Part shown: positions 1 through 12,289 of the stretch, piece after piece
Layout of the letters: the number at the start of each line of letters is the position of its first letter
How positions within the stretch are numbered: the stretch's first letter is position 1
Assembly (NCBI RefSeq): GCF_000149955.1
Contig: NC_030998.1
Location: 1,252,699-1,316,698 of the forward strand
Length of the DNA stretch: 64,000 bases
Direction: 5' to 3'
Origin: Fusarium oxysporum f. sp. lycopersici 4287
Lineage: Eukaryota > Ascomycota > Sordariomycetes > Hypocreales > Nectriaceae
Program-made: the position numbers and the translations under genes
Notes under the pieces: generated by a model
What the model was told of the DNA's origin: nothing
What the model saw: the letters and a program-made list of their open reading frames with translations, nothing else
Database searches by the model: none

Positions 1-57
1 AACGACACGATTACTATACATGTCTTCCATCCCTCTACCCAGTGATAGACTTCTGAG

Positions 58-965
58 CTACATCCTAGCAAGCTGTCCAACTTTAGCCAAGAGGTCGGCA
101 ACACTACCTGGCACAGTCTGGCCATATTATCCACTAGAAATATCATTAGTGATGGTCTCGACTTCGTCGCAAACACGACCATCAATAAGTGCCATCTGGC
201 AAAGTCTGAGAATGCCCTCAGCAAACCTATCCTTATCCCATGATTGGGCACCCGTGTCTCTGGCTCCATTCTTCATGTCGTTCATGAGGAGTGTCAACTT
301 TGTTGCTTTCTCCCTAAGCTCAGTGAATCCAGCCATTAGTGCAGCGGATTGCTTGTTGAGCTCATCAGTTGTTGCCTGGAGGACTGGAAGTTGCTGTGCC
401 ACTTGCTCAACAGCGGCACGTCTGGTATTGAGTTCGTTCTGCTGGTTCACAACCTGCATGAGAGCGCTATGAGCATTCTGTAGTCGGTACTGCGCCGCAT
501 TCACTCTGTCTCTCGCTTCTTCAATTCTCCGCTGGTGGTTTTCCATCTCAGCCCAAGCAGGCCCTAAAAACTGCAACTTGCATCAGTGCTAGCTTGCTTC
601 GCAGATTGATCAATCTCACCGAGAACATCACCCCAATCTGGTTGCCGATGTCAGGCACGTCATCGTGTGCTTGACGGAGAGCATTAGAAGCATCCTCCAT
701 CTGACGAGAACATCTTTCAACATCTTGTTGATATTGCTCCGTCTGACGCCGGCCGTTCTCCCAATCCATTTTCGTTTGCTCCAACGCACGATCGATTTCC
801 CGCTGCAGCTGCTGGAATTCGCCCGCATGCAAAGAAGCGGCCTAAACACTTCACATGCGACATATCATAGCTTCTCCCTCCGGCTGAATATTATCAGGTC
901 TATCAATCAGCTGACGAGACGATAGCCCGCCTTCGTGCAGCTCTGAAACAAGTTAACTCAATGTG
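58..965 (-). CDS. Coiled-coil hypothetical protein (5' end unresolved)
   Basis: I do not recognise this family. Two exons can be read: one ending at 632 and one from 570 to 127. They are joined in phase 0 by a 61-nt intron (571-631) with a GTGATG donor and TTGCAG acceptor. The product is almost entirely charged helix rich in Gln, Glu, Arg and Ala, with heptad-like spacing, and no signal peptide or catalytic motif is visible. The last exon stops at TAA 127-129, but the frame stays open for 22 more codons to TAG 58-60, so the TAA may be a late nonsense change (CAA to TAA would restore Gln). Exons upstream of 832 are uncertain; an acceptor-like TTTCAG lies near 952. Helical pattern and segment order resemble the divergent gene at 1650-4056, suggesting a paralogous pair. 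That is inference from eye comparison. Confidence 0.5.
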
Positions 966-1649
966 GAGCCGTGCGCAAGACTATTGACTGATAGTACGAA
1001 CTGCATCCCCGCCAAGGTTAGCTGGACACACATAAATGTATTAACCTTGGCTTTCCAGCTCCTCATTTGAATACTAAAGGCCTCAATTGCAGGTCCGGAT
1101 CGCCGAATTGATGCAAACATCCTTTTTCGGAAGATCAGCGAGCCATGTCGGCCAACGATCGCTCAGTATTCGGATCCAAGCCAGCCTTATGCATAGATTA
1201 TCTTGGCGCGGGGATCTTTGGCAGCTGAGAATTCTCGTGATTGAACGGATGATGAGGGACTTTCCAATCGTTCATAGCTGAATCTAGAGTAAGCAAGGGG
1301 TATAGAACTGCGATAGGCGAAGGGGAGAGTCTGGAAGCTCTCTGCATGTGCTATAGTGCGCAGCCCAGAAGTACTGATTTTACGTGGGAGAGACTTAAGT
1401 ACAAGATATCTGCTGTTGCCCATAAGTGCACATCTTATTCATAATAGAGTTCTATAGCAAGTATAAAGACTTGGCCTTGTCCTATCCCATTGCGAATCTC
1501 AAGCTTGCCACCTTACCTTTCCACTATTTATCCAAAGCATTCAAGCCTACTGAACTCATTGTACAAAGCCATCCCGTATCAAATTAGCTCTCAACCAACG
1601 GCAAGTCGAAGTCCTCACGAGGAGAGAGGGCTTCGATGTAGTCGGTCGC
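966..1649. other. Intergenic, divergent promoter region
   Basis: This is the space between two divergently oriented coiled-coil genes. No convincing coding frame or RNA gene is visible. Any 5' exons of the left gene would lie here. Confidence 0.4.
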
Positions 1650-4056
1650 ATGTCTGGAGAGTCAAAAGCCTCTCTGTCGTTCCAATACCGATGGGAAAAT
1701 ATTCTCACGCCAGTTCCAGTGGCGCTAAATGCTCTCGGTGCTTGTGCTGTCGCTACTGGCTCTCAGAAGGCCAACACCAGCTTTGCACCACCCAAAGAAG
1801 GATTCAAGCACTTGAGGTATTTGTCATATTCTCATTGTAGAAGTCATAGAACGAAACCTAACTCGGTTCAGTGACTTTGCCGGAGTCAAGCTCCACACCA
1901 ACCTCTCGAAGTGTGTCGACCTAGGTCGATTTGCCTCTATGGAGACCGAAAAACAGATGAGCAAGATCAACATGTTTTCTGAGACTGTCTATGGGAGATT
2001 AAGTGCGAATACCATTGTTGATTCGTCTTTCTGACTTTCCTAGTTTGAAAATGTCCTTGAAACACTCTCCGACCCAGAAGGTGCTAGAAGGCTGCTTGGA
2101 CGGGAGATGTAGTCTTGGAATTATGCATCTCTGGACCGCTTGAATTCCTCCAAAGAGATTGACGGCAAGTTTAGAGACTGGATTAACCATGCTTGCGAGC
2201 TCCATCGGGCCTGTGTCGCAGCGGAACCAACTTCAGAAGACCAGCAAGTCTTGAAGGACATCGAATTAGCTGTTGCCGGAGCGTCAATCGACTACCAGCA
2301 GCAGATTTCTACTAATCAGTTCCAGAAATCCTTGGAGGCAGCGAATGAGGCATTCAGAAGAGCTTCTGATGGGTTACCCAAGGGGTGAGTACTGCGGACA
2401 TCGAACGTCGAAAGACTTGAGCCAACGTATTCAGTTGGGATATCGTTGGTCGGCAGGTTGTCGAAAAGCTGGCAGACAGCTTGGCCACCGCTCTGAACCA
2501 AGCCATGCCTACTCCAAGCGCAAGTAAGCCCAAGGATGCAGATGATCCTGTCTACAGCCAGGTCGTGCGTGACTTGATCTACTGGGAGCTACTCAGCACT
2601 GCATTTGTTGGCACCACCGATGGTATTGCTTGGGACAGGACTGGCCAGGCTGCGACTTTCGCAGCGAAGATGCTTGCCCATTCGCAGAAGTCTTTTGGCT
2701 CTCTCGCATCGGTTCAGAGCCTAGTCAGCAGTACAAGTCTGCCTTGGATTCCGTTTGCAGGGTAAGGTCACTCTTACTTCGTTCAACTTCAGGCTGACTC
2801 ACTTTCAGATTGCGAACGGAATTATGACCGAAGTAGAGCAATCTGACAAGTCAATGGGATACACTGCACCTAGCAAGGACTCCGAGGCTGTCAAATCTTG
2901 GCAGAGGGACTTCCTAAGTAATTACGCGACGGTGATCACACTGAACGCTACCGCCAAGTCTTTCCTGGGGTCAATTGCGAATGGGGTACGTCTCCCTAAC
3001 CAAGTTTCCATTGGCAATTACTGACAGTCGAATAGAGCACTGTGTCAAGCCAGCGCGGTAATATGGATATTGAAACAGTACAGGTTCATGCCAAGACCGC
3101 CCAAGCCCAGGCAGTCGTCGAATCCGCCAAGACAAGGCTACACGCAGCGTCTGAAGCACTGGCTGCTACCCGAGAGACCAACCAAAACTCCACTGGAATT
3201 CTGTTTGAGCAGCAAGAAAGACTGAATCATGTCAACGCTAAGATGGAGAGTCTCAAGAACTCTGCCCCGGAAATGGTATGCATTTGACTAGGCGATACCG
3301 GTATGTGAGCTGTTGGCTAAAAGATAATCTTAGAACGCGATCATGGGAATGAAGATCAAGACCGACACTGTGACCTCGTGCGATTCTTCAACGCCATCTC
3401 GGTCGCCGTTCGATTTGTCACGGAAAAATATCTCAACGCATATGTTGATACCATCAAGGCCGGCAATGATGGGGACAAAATTGGGCCGTATTCCATGTTG
3501 GACTTCCAACGAAGTTTAAGTTGACCTTCATATGTCACGAACCCTGCTAACTGTTCATCTAGTGTATCTTCAACAGCACTACCATCATCCGATCCTACTT
3601 CTCGACCTTTGCCGGCTATGCTTCAATGTGGGTCCGGATGTCGCCAATGAGTATTTTCCCAATGCTGCGTATGGTCGAAGAACTCTCATCTTTTGGTGGC
3701 ATGGGGATGGATCCGAGAATGATCAGTAGGAAAGCAAATGAGACACAAGAATTTTCAGGAGGGCAATTGATGAAATTTCGAGGAAAGCGAAAGATGTAAG
3801 GAGAAACATGAAATTCCTGCGCCCTTCCATGAAGCTGACATTCCTACAGGGACAATCGAAGACCATAAGGAACATGGGCACCAGGGTGTCTGAGACCAAT
3901 GAGAAGAAGCAGTCGCTACCTTCTGTCTCCCCTGAGATTGCCACGGCCATATCTTCTGGCGTTGGGAACTCTAAGAGAGCTGCTCAGCAGGGTATACGAA
4001 CTGAAGCAGACCAGAGTCTTTTGGTAAAGCCGCTCGCCAAAGGAAGCGAGTTTTAG
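1650..4056 (+). CDS. Coiled-coil hypothetical protein, multi-exon, model unresolved
   Basis: The likely start is the ATG at 1650. Supported exon-intron boundaries are: intron 1817-1871 (branch CTAAC, acceptor TTCAG), intron 2385-2434 (GTGAGT...TTCAG), intron 2762-2809 (GTAAGG...CTGAC...TTTCAG), intron 2982-3036 (GTACGT...AATAG) and a final intron before the exon ending in TAG 4054-4056. Other joins need poor splice sites. There is an in-frame TAG at 2110-2112 unless it serves as an acceptor, and phase changes near 2700-2761, at 3283-3340 and around 3520-3550. The protein is helical, with a coiled coil coded by about 3040-3280, followed by a region rich in Phe, Ile and Met coded by about 3560-3700 that could insert in or pack against a membrane. 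No known domain was recognised. It could be a functional gene with unusual splicing or a decaying one. It converges on the NACHT-WD40 gene. Confidence 0.5.
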
Positions 4057-4286
4057 CAGTCTAGAGGACATGCGACTTTCCGATGACTGACCTTGAGCAA
4101 GGTTCTGATGTTCTTCAATAGACAATCGTTTCTCTACTTGGTGAAATGAAGATTGAGATGTTTGTTTGCCCTGTTTTGAGGAAGTGGCCTGTCGTTCAGG
4201 AGACGGCTATATGCATATACCAATAGCCAGGCAATCTTAGAATAATGACATCTTCTATGATAACTGAACACCTGGAACTTGCCCAT

Positions 4287-7200
4287 TCAAGAATTCCATC
4301 CATCACTCCAAGAATCTGCAGGGCTAGTTGGGCTCGACCCGAAAGCACGGTAGGCACCATACTCTCGAATCTTTTGTGGCGGTGGTTCTTGCTTTAGTGT
4401 TCCAATAGACTTCTCGAGTTCCGCCTTGTCAAGCCCAATGATCAGGACCCTTCCTGTCTGACATCCTACTGCCAGCGTGAACCCATGTACCTCATAAATA
4501 CTATCCCGACATTCAGCAGGCAATCTGAGAAGATCCTTCCCACGGTATTGAACCCAGCATGTCTTGACATCAAAAGACAGCTCTGGATAAAATGGCATTT
4601 CAACAGTAAAGCGGCCCCGGCTCCATTCTGCAGGGAGTGGAGCTTCTCCCAAGTTTGTTTGTATAGATTCACCAATGCCGAGAATGCGAAAGTTACGTGA
4701 TCCAGCTCCTAGTCCCGAGATCTCGTGAGTACACTTTTTGCTTTGCCATTCCCAAATATGGACGTCTTCAGAGAACAAAAGCCCTACAAGGTGGCCGGTG
4801 AGGCTCAGCTCCGAACAAACACTTCCGGTAACTCTGGAGATGGAGATCTCCCTCAGTATGTTACCTGTTTCTGTTTGCCAAATTCGAAGAGTCTCTCCTA
4901 GAATGGCTGCTGTACAGAAGCCATCAATGGACATAGCAAGTGGTGACTTATCAACCCGCATACCGAAACCAGGGAGTGACTTTGTCCAAAGACGCTTCGC
5001 AGTCGTCAAATCCCAAGCCCAGACACATGTTTCTGTCCCATGAACATCGAGCAAAGAGGCGATCACGATCTTCAGGTCCGGCGTGAACAATATCTTGAAA
5101 GCCTCGTACCCTGGGGTCGATAGCGCCTGTGTGAGTACGAACTTCCCCTCCTTCATATGCCAGATACAGAAGGCTTCTTTCCCTTGGGGAACGACTGCAA
5201 CTCTCTGGGAGTCGGAAGAGGGAAGCAAATAGACCTTTTGCGCAGGATGGCATGCATCCATAGCCAGAACCTCTTCACCAGTCTCAATGTTCCATATTCG
5301 AGATGTCTGGGGTACTGGACTCAGACCGACCATAGCGGAATCATGAGAAAAGAATGGGATTGGTGAACCTAGCAACGGATACTCAGGGTAAAGATACTTT
5401 CCCCAGTCGAGTTCTTGCAGACAAATACTAGTCGCCGTGCTCCAGACACGAACCTTCTTGTCTGCACTCAGAGTTGCAACCCGCGTTCCATCAGGCGAGA
5501 TTCGCAGAGAAACTACCTTTCCGAAATCATGATGAAGGTTTGACTCATCGACTCCCTTCTTCCAATCCCATATCCTGATAGTTTGATCCACGGAGAACGA
5601 AGCCAAGACTGATGAGTCAGGCGAGAACAACATCGAAGTCACAAGTCCCGAGTGACCTTGCAGGATTCCAACTGACTCATCCGTAGCCCAGTTCCAAGTT
5701 ACCATGGTGCAGTCCATTGAAGCTGAAGTCAGGAATTTCGAATCAGGCGAGAAGAGAAGTCTCTCAATGCCATCACCGAACCCAAACGACTCAGCAAGGG
5801 AGATACCCTGGACTATATCCCAGACTCGAACACTGTTGTCGTCTGATCCAGATGCGATAGCTTTTGAGTTAGGAGAGAAAGTAAGCATCTTTATTCTCTT
5901 TTTGTGGCCAGAGAACTGGTGTAGGCATTTCTGAGGAGCGTCACGGTCCCATATTCTGAAGGTCGAATGGTCAGAGAGGACGGCAATGTACTTCGAGTTG
6001 GGGGAGAAAGTGACTTCCTTGACGCGTCTCTGGTACCCAGTGAGCTCAATGATAGACTTCCCGGTGTTAACATCGCGAAGTTCGACTTTGTTGTCCCTGC
6101 TCCAAAACGCAATGGACTTCAAGTCAGGGGAGAACACTGCTGTACCCACAGCCCCTGGGCGCGGGGGCAGTTCATAAGTGCACCTCTTGGTCCCTACATC
6201 CCAGCATCGTACACCCATATCGCTAGACAGGGTGTATATAGATTTTGAATTAGGTGAGAATGCTATAGAGCTTATGGTGTCGGAAAACTCGGCACCGAGA
6301 GTAGCCAAGCATGAACCTGTTGTCAGGCTCCAGATGCAAATGATGCCACTGTTAGATGCTGTTGCAACAGTTCTGCCATCTGGCGACATCGCAGATGAAC
6401 AGATAGGATTCTGCTGATCTTTGAACTCGTGAATGCACTCTCCCGTATCCCAATGCCATGCTCGGATTGATCTGTCGTTCGACGTCGATATGAGGAGCTT
6501 GGAATCTGGGCTGAAAGCTACTGCGTTCACAAGTTCTTTGTGCCCTTCGAGAACCTGAAGACATGAATTCCAATCAGCAGCTACGGAGGGCTTACTTTTT
6601 ATCCATTTTGGCACTTGAGATATGACTGCCTTCCTGATCATGCTGTTCTCGGGGTTGAATACTAATCCACAGTAGATCTGTAGTGGGGTTGAACTTATTA
6701 CCGAGATGTTGGCTTGGAGGAACCGGAGGGCATCAGGAACGAAGCCTGCCAGGGAGTCATTTGGCATTTTCTGCTTCCAGTCAGTGTTTGCCGCCGTCTA
6801 GCATGAGTCCCACATACCTGAAGAACTGTTTTAACGCCTTTGAGAAGACCCGATATCTGCCATGCCCGACCCATCAAGATCAAGGCTTCCATCCACATAA
6901 GGAGGCGGTTCTTGAAAAAGTCTTCTAGGCTCGATATGATATCATCATTCAGCCCCGCAAGCTGTAGGTGAAGACTCCAGTAAAGGCATGCATATTGCAC
7001 TTCCGGTGGCAAGCAAGTAGTTACTTGTTTCCGAGTTATGTTGGCTGGCTTGGTTTCCGGAGAGCGTACTCCGCATATGTCGACCTTCAGACGAATTTTC
7101 ATAGTTGCAAGGCAAACCTTGGTAAGATGTCGCGACATTCCTTTTTCACTGATCCAGAATGGGTTCTGAGCACGGTTCGAGCGGTCTAGGAGGTAGTCTC

Positions 7201-8889
7201 GGAAGGAAAGGTGCAGCATGCGTACAGGGCGATTGGGTGTCGTAGGGATGCTGAGAACAGAATGGAGATTGTCTAACAAGAGATCAATCTCATCGCGGGG
7301 TGTTCCGAGAAATCGCGACAGAGATGTAGTCGATAACGGGCTCGCAAGGCAGATGATTGTCCCAATAATACGGAAGAACCTTCGTAGGATATCCTCTCGT
7401 TCAGTCTCAGATGCGCCAGCAATCAGTTGATTGAGAGCAGGTGAATAGACTAGGCCCATCCTAGAGGTGTCTGACGTATTGTTCTGAGCAAGAAGCCTTA
7501 GCAATTGCTTATCAGGGCTACCCAGTTTCCGATCGCCAACGAAGCGACACATAGTAGCTGCAAAGATAAACAGAGGTGCGGCTCTCTTTGCCAGGATCCC
7601 GATGTCCTTGCTCTCAGGCCAAGTAGGATCTATCCTCCGGTCTTCTGCCACAGAGGCATTCCATTCTTTCCTGATCTTTGACATATCATGCCGAAGGTAG
7701 GTGGCGATATCCTGCTCAACAACGTTCTGTGGCATCTGATGAAGAATGCAGTTCTGAAACGCTCCTTCAACAGCAGAGAACCCAAGACGGACAGGAAGCT
7801 CTGGACGACTTGTAATTAGAACACGGATCTTGGGTTTCTCTATAATGGCAGTTTGGGAGAGCAAATCAATCAGGAGCTTGATATCCTCGGCTTCCTCGCA
7901 CTCATCCAGCGCATCGATAACGATTGCAATGGTACAACTGTCGGGTAGGCTTTTGGCACTTGCCACTAGTGGATCGATGATCAGGCGTTTAAATTGTACT
8001 TGAGATGTTTTCTCAAAGATACCGGTGTCATTGCTGATCATTTCCACCAGATGCGCTGTATACGCTGGCTGGTTGGCAGCCAAATGTCGAGCCAAAGTGG
8101 TGAAGAACTTGGTCAAGCTTCCGCGATCTGTCTCGCCCTGTTTGAAGAAGAAGGTTGCTCCAAGTTTATCCTTCCTCTGAGCTGATGCAGCGACTGTGCG
8201 TGATATGGTCGATTTGCCAGTCCCAGCCATGCCATTCAGCCAGAAGATGGTCTTTGCGTTTTCATCTTCGATCCATGCTGCTATCTGAGCGAGGAGCGCC
8301 ACGCGTGTGTTCTTCAAGCAGCCAGGATTGTGCTGCTCAGCCTGTGAGTCGAACGCCGCGCCTTCGGCCAGGGGCAGGCTTTCTATCGCTGCTTTGCGTT
8401 GCGCGAGTTTTGCTTGAAGGTTTACATCGAGCAAAATATCACTAGCAATGTATTAGATGTGGTGTCGCGAGGAGTTCTAGGTGGATACACTTACGCAATA
8501 TCGATTTGGAGTACCTGGTGGATAATCTGCGTGCACTTCTCAATCGCTTGTATATCATCCTCAATACCTTGTTTCTTCAGTGGCCAGAGAATTCTGGCAA
8601 CTTTGCCGCTCTTGCAAAGCTTGTCCTCAAGGTTTTTCATGGATTTCTTCCCATTTTCTGTTGTGTTCTGAAGCTCTCGTGAGGCTTCAAGCCTTTCTCC
8701 TCTGGGTGTCTTGATGATTTGCCTAACCTTCTCAGCTACTAACTTGAGGCCAGAGACAGCCGAAAGCAGTCTTTTGCGCTCCTCCTTCTCGTTCTTGAAC
8801 TCGTCGGCATAGTCGTAGCACCATTTTATCACTTTGATAGACGTGTCAATGATGGATATAATATTGACGGCGGAACTCAGACCGTCCAT
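4287..8889 (-). CDS. NACHT-WD40 STAND protein (fungal NLR-like)
   Basis: Three exons (8889-8495, 8441-6818, 6770-4287) give exactly 1,501 codons. The introns (53 and 47 nt) have GTAAGT and GTATGT donors. Residues 1-135 are a helical N-terminal domain of the HeLo-like/SesA-like type found on fungal STAND proteins. The NACHT ATPase follows, with Walker A GMAGTGKST and Walker B-like IAIVIDALDE, then a helical linker. The last exon codes about 14 divergent WD40 repeats, recognisable by the FSPDSK and IWD-type motifs, enough for two seven-bladed propellers. Proteins of this design sense non-self or damage through the repeats, oligomerise through NACHT and trigger a response through the N-terminus, often cell death. 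That role is family knowledge, not shown here. The repeats are well diverged, unlike the near-identical repeats of HET-D/E. Stop at 4287-4289. Confidence 0.9.
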
Positions 8890-9709
8890 TTTGAATGTTC
8901 ATGTTTGGGTCAGTTCTTGGCACGGCTGGGCGAAGATCCCCGTGCGGGGATGAAGCTATTTTGGCTTGCATGGCGGTAGGCCTGGACCCTCAGCTGAACA
9001 TTTGGATGAAGTCCACGTGATGAGGCTGGCTTTTGGTGAGACTTTAGTGAGATCTGCGGATATATCGGCCGACGGCGAACTGCGTGGTTGACTTCAGCAG
9101 GGTAAAGGCACCATCAGCCAAACAATGGGGAAAGGGTGATGTCTATAATGGATATGGACATAAGAAGTTGTTGATACTATTAAATATTTGAAGGTTGTGA
9201 TTTGACCCGGCGTAAGTTGGAACGATTTCCTTTTCTAGAAGGATTATCCGAGCTCTTCAAAGCCCCGAGTACTGTACGGGACCCGATAAACTCGGAGCCG
9301 TGTCGCTTCTTTATCGCCGGCAATCTCGGGTCCCGGTGCTACCCCACGTGAGGATCTTACGCCTCAACCAATTCCAGGTTATCTAATCTGCGGAATGCAC
9401 TGTAACTTGGGCTATCATTTGATATGACAAGTTGACAATGGAAAGGGCGCTCAAATGCGGGGTTTAGCGGTTGGATATCGTCGGCTCGGCCTGCCAATAG
9501 CGGCATAGGATAAGCCGACGGGCGATACTGACCCCAACCCCACATGACTTGAATGACTTGGAGAATGTAATCAGTTGACATTCTTTTAACTTATCCCTTC
9601 TTTCTTTCATCCTTCTTTTTTAATCTTACAGACTATAGTATGTGCCCCTTTTTCCTAGCACCCTTAATCAACTACACCACTAACAACTGATAAGATCAAC
9701 CTGGACATC
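8890..9709. promoter_or_regulatory. Divergent promoter region between NLR and amidase
   Basis: The NLR and the amidase are transcribed away from each other across about 820 bp. A pyrimidine-rich stretch at 9595-9625 is typical of fungal core promoters or 5' leaders. GATAAG cores occur at 9509-9514, at 9590-9595 (reverse strand) and at 9689-9694, where the full TGATAAG fits the HGATAR consensus of AreA-type nitrogen regulators. The short reverse ORF at 9357-9581 has no protein-like character. Confidence 0.4.
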
Positions 9710-11578
9710 ATGGCAACTTATAAAGAAACAGTATCAGCTGCCTTACAACATCGCGATATCGGCCTTGGCAAGGTCGAGCCAAAGCTACAGGGCATCCCCG
9801 ATGAGCTTCCTCTCAGCTCTCAAAGCCTTCCTCAAGGTGTCTTGACTGCACGTGAGATTGAGATCACAGAAAAGTATTCAGTGATCGAGCTGCTCGATGT
9901 CCTCCGTAAGCGAGAGATCAAGGTTGAGGAGGTGACACGTGCATTCTTGCGGAGAGCGGCACTCGCTCAGGTTGCTGTAAGTCATGACCCACTTACACCC
10001 AAACACTATGCTAACGACTCGAGTAGACCAACTGTTTAGTTGAACTTATGTGGGATCAAGCCATTGAGCGAGCCAAGTACCTCGACTCGCTACCGGAACC
10101 CAAAGGGAAGCTCTTCGGTCTTCCCATTTCCACTAAGGAGCATCACGGAATGGTTGGGGATAACGTCTCAACTCATGCCTCATTCGTTGCATGGATTGGC
10201 AAAGCCCACGGCTCCAACCTTCTCTATGACCACTTGTATGACGAAGGCTGCGTCTTCTACGTGCGGACTACTCAACCTCAAACTATCATGCATCTTGAGA
10301 CCATCAGCAACATCTATGGGCGGACAGTCAACCCTTACAACCGTGATTTGACGGCTGGTGGCAGCAGTGGTGGCGAGGGAGCTTTGCTCGGCTTCCGTGG
10401 AAGCATCTTGGTAAGTGTAATTTTGTCTGTGATCTGAACTTTCGACTGACCTGAATAGGGTGTTGGTGGTGATATTGGTGGCAGTGTCCGTTGCCCAGCT
10501 GCCCACAACGGAATCTATGCCTTCAAGTGAGTTATCATGGTAGCCATGCTCAGAGGTATGTTTGCTAAACCCTAATAGGCCAACTCTCAAGCGAATCTCA
10601 GTCATGGGCGCGCGATCGATCATGGTCGGCAAAGAGACCGTTTCCTCAACACCTGGACCGATGACGGTTGATCGCGAGTCCCTCGAACTGTTCATGGAAA
10701 TTGCCTTGTCAAAGAAGCCATGGCTCATTGATCCTTCCCTTACAGCCAAGCCATGGACTCCTTTCAAATTCGACAGACCTCTGAAGGTTGCGGTTCAGTG
10801 GTGGGACGGTGTTGTCCAGCCCCATCCTCCCATGACAAGAGCTCTGAAGGAGGTTGCTGAAGCTTGTCGCAAGGCTGGTATGGAAGTTGTAGACTGGGAC
10901 TGTGAGCCTTTGGATCACAAGAAGGGATGGGAGATTCTATCAGCATTGTACTGGCCCGATGGAGGCAAGGAGGCTCTTGAGCTCATGGAGGCCGCTGGGG
11001 AGCCTGTACTTCCATTGACAAAGTTCATTATTCAGGAGCAACCCAGCGTGAAGGATTTGACGATGCATGAGCTTTGGGAGGTAAGTTTACTTGGCATGAT
11101 TGGTCGGACAGTACTGACGGCTTCCTAGCTGTGCACCAAGCGCGATGATTACCGGGCAGCATATGCTCGCGCTTGGTCATACACAAGCAAGAACGACGGA
11201 AGAGAGGTTGATGTGATTCTGTGCCCGCCATTCCCTGGAGCAGCAGCGCCTCATGATCAATCACGGTACTGGGGCTACACTTCACACTGGAACCTGCTTG
11301 ACTAGTAAGTTGCCCTCGTAATATTCCGCCAAACTCCGCTGACAGTGAGCTCCAGTCCCGCTGCAGTCTTCCCAGTAACAACAGTCGATCCTGAGAAGGA
11401 CCTCAAGGATCTAAACTATGTCCCCAAGAACGAGGACGACAAGTTCAACTATGACTTGTACAGCCCCGAGAAATACGCCAACATGCCTATCAACCTGCAA
11501 ATTGTTGGACGAAGGCAGTATGATGAGAAGGTACTTGCTGCGCTCAAAGAGATTGAGCACGCAATGGGTAGAAAGTGA
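9710..11578 (+). CDS. Amidase (amidase signature / acetamidase family)
   Basis: Six exons (9710-9976, 10027-10410, 10459-10526, 10579-11080, 11129-11304, 11356-11578) total 540 codons, a usual length for fungal acetamidase-type enzymes. The Ser-cisSer-Lys triad is visible: Lys in ISTKEHHG, the signature GGSSGGEGALLGFRGS, then GVGGDIGGSVRCPA in the next exon. The family hydrolyses carboxamides to acids and ammonia, here probably in the cytosol since no signal peptide is seen. All five introns have GTAAGT or GTGAGT donors and TAG/CAG acceptors. It is the first of three co-directional enzyme genes (amidase, SDR, flavin monooxygenase), which hints at catabolism or detoxification of an amide-bearing compound. 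A GATA site 16 bp before the ATG fits nitrogen control but is not proof. The substrate cannot be told from sequence. Confidence 0.93.
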
Positions 11579-12289
11579 TTGGATGCTGGTTGTCTATATG
11601 GCTTGTCTTAGAGGCGGCTGGCCGGCTGGCCTAAAACTCCGCAACTCCGCCACCCTAGAGTCGGGGCAACCATTACCCCGATAATGATTGAGAGGAACTC
11701 TGCGTTGTGGAAAGTAACGACGTGATATCAATTCGATAGTTGGGACATACACCATAGATCATATAAAAGACTCAAGACTTCTGAATTATGTGTACTCTGG
11801 ATTATGCTTTTCGCTAAGCATTGAGCTCCTAGTAACGCCACCTCCAGTGATTAGATGTTAATACCCGTGTGCTTCAATATAATTGATACCAATGACCTAG
11901 GGTTGTTTGTATATCCTTTTCTGTTTCCTCTACAAATTCCCGCAAAGTCGTCTGCCCAATTATTCGACGCAAAAAAGTTCGGAGAATGGTGATGTCCCGG
12001 ATGGAACATCGGGCTTCATTGATCCAATCACAAGGCGTGAAAAAGATCGCTGACACTTAGGAATGATGACCAACCATTGGAAGCGGTGGGACTGATTGGC
12101 CGTGTTATGCGAGTGCGCAGTCGAAGTCTATTACATGGCGGGAAGGGCAATAAAAGTCTTCAGAGGAAATGTATTATATAAAATAAATTCAGCCGGTTAC
12201 ACCAGTTTCACTACTTATCACCAAACTCTCTCTTTGCTTTGCCAATACCCCTTTGACTTTGAGAATCGCGTAACACAAACACTTTACCA
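11579..12289. other. Intergenic
   Basis: This is the 3' region of the amidase and the promoter of the SDR gene. A TATA-like TATATAAAAT stretch occurs near 12175-12187, about 105 bp before the SDR start. No other gene is seen. Confidence 0.4.

Noticed and set aside
2700..3380. Frameshifts in the right-hand coiled-coil gene
   Set aside because: I first read frame changes here as indels. Alternative splice sites (for example an AAAG acceptor near 3336) restore the frame, so damage cannot be claimed without transcripts.
9357..9581. 74-codon minus-strand frame between NLR and amidase
   Set aside because: It is short and overlaps the promoter region, with no protein-like pattern.
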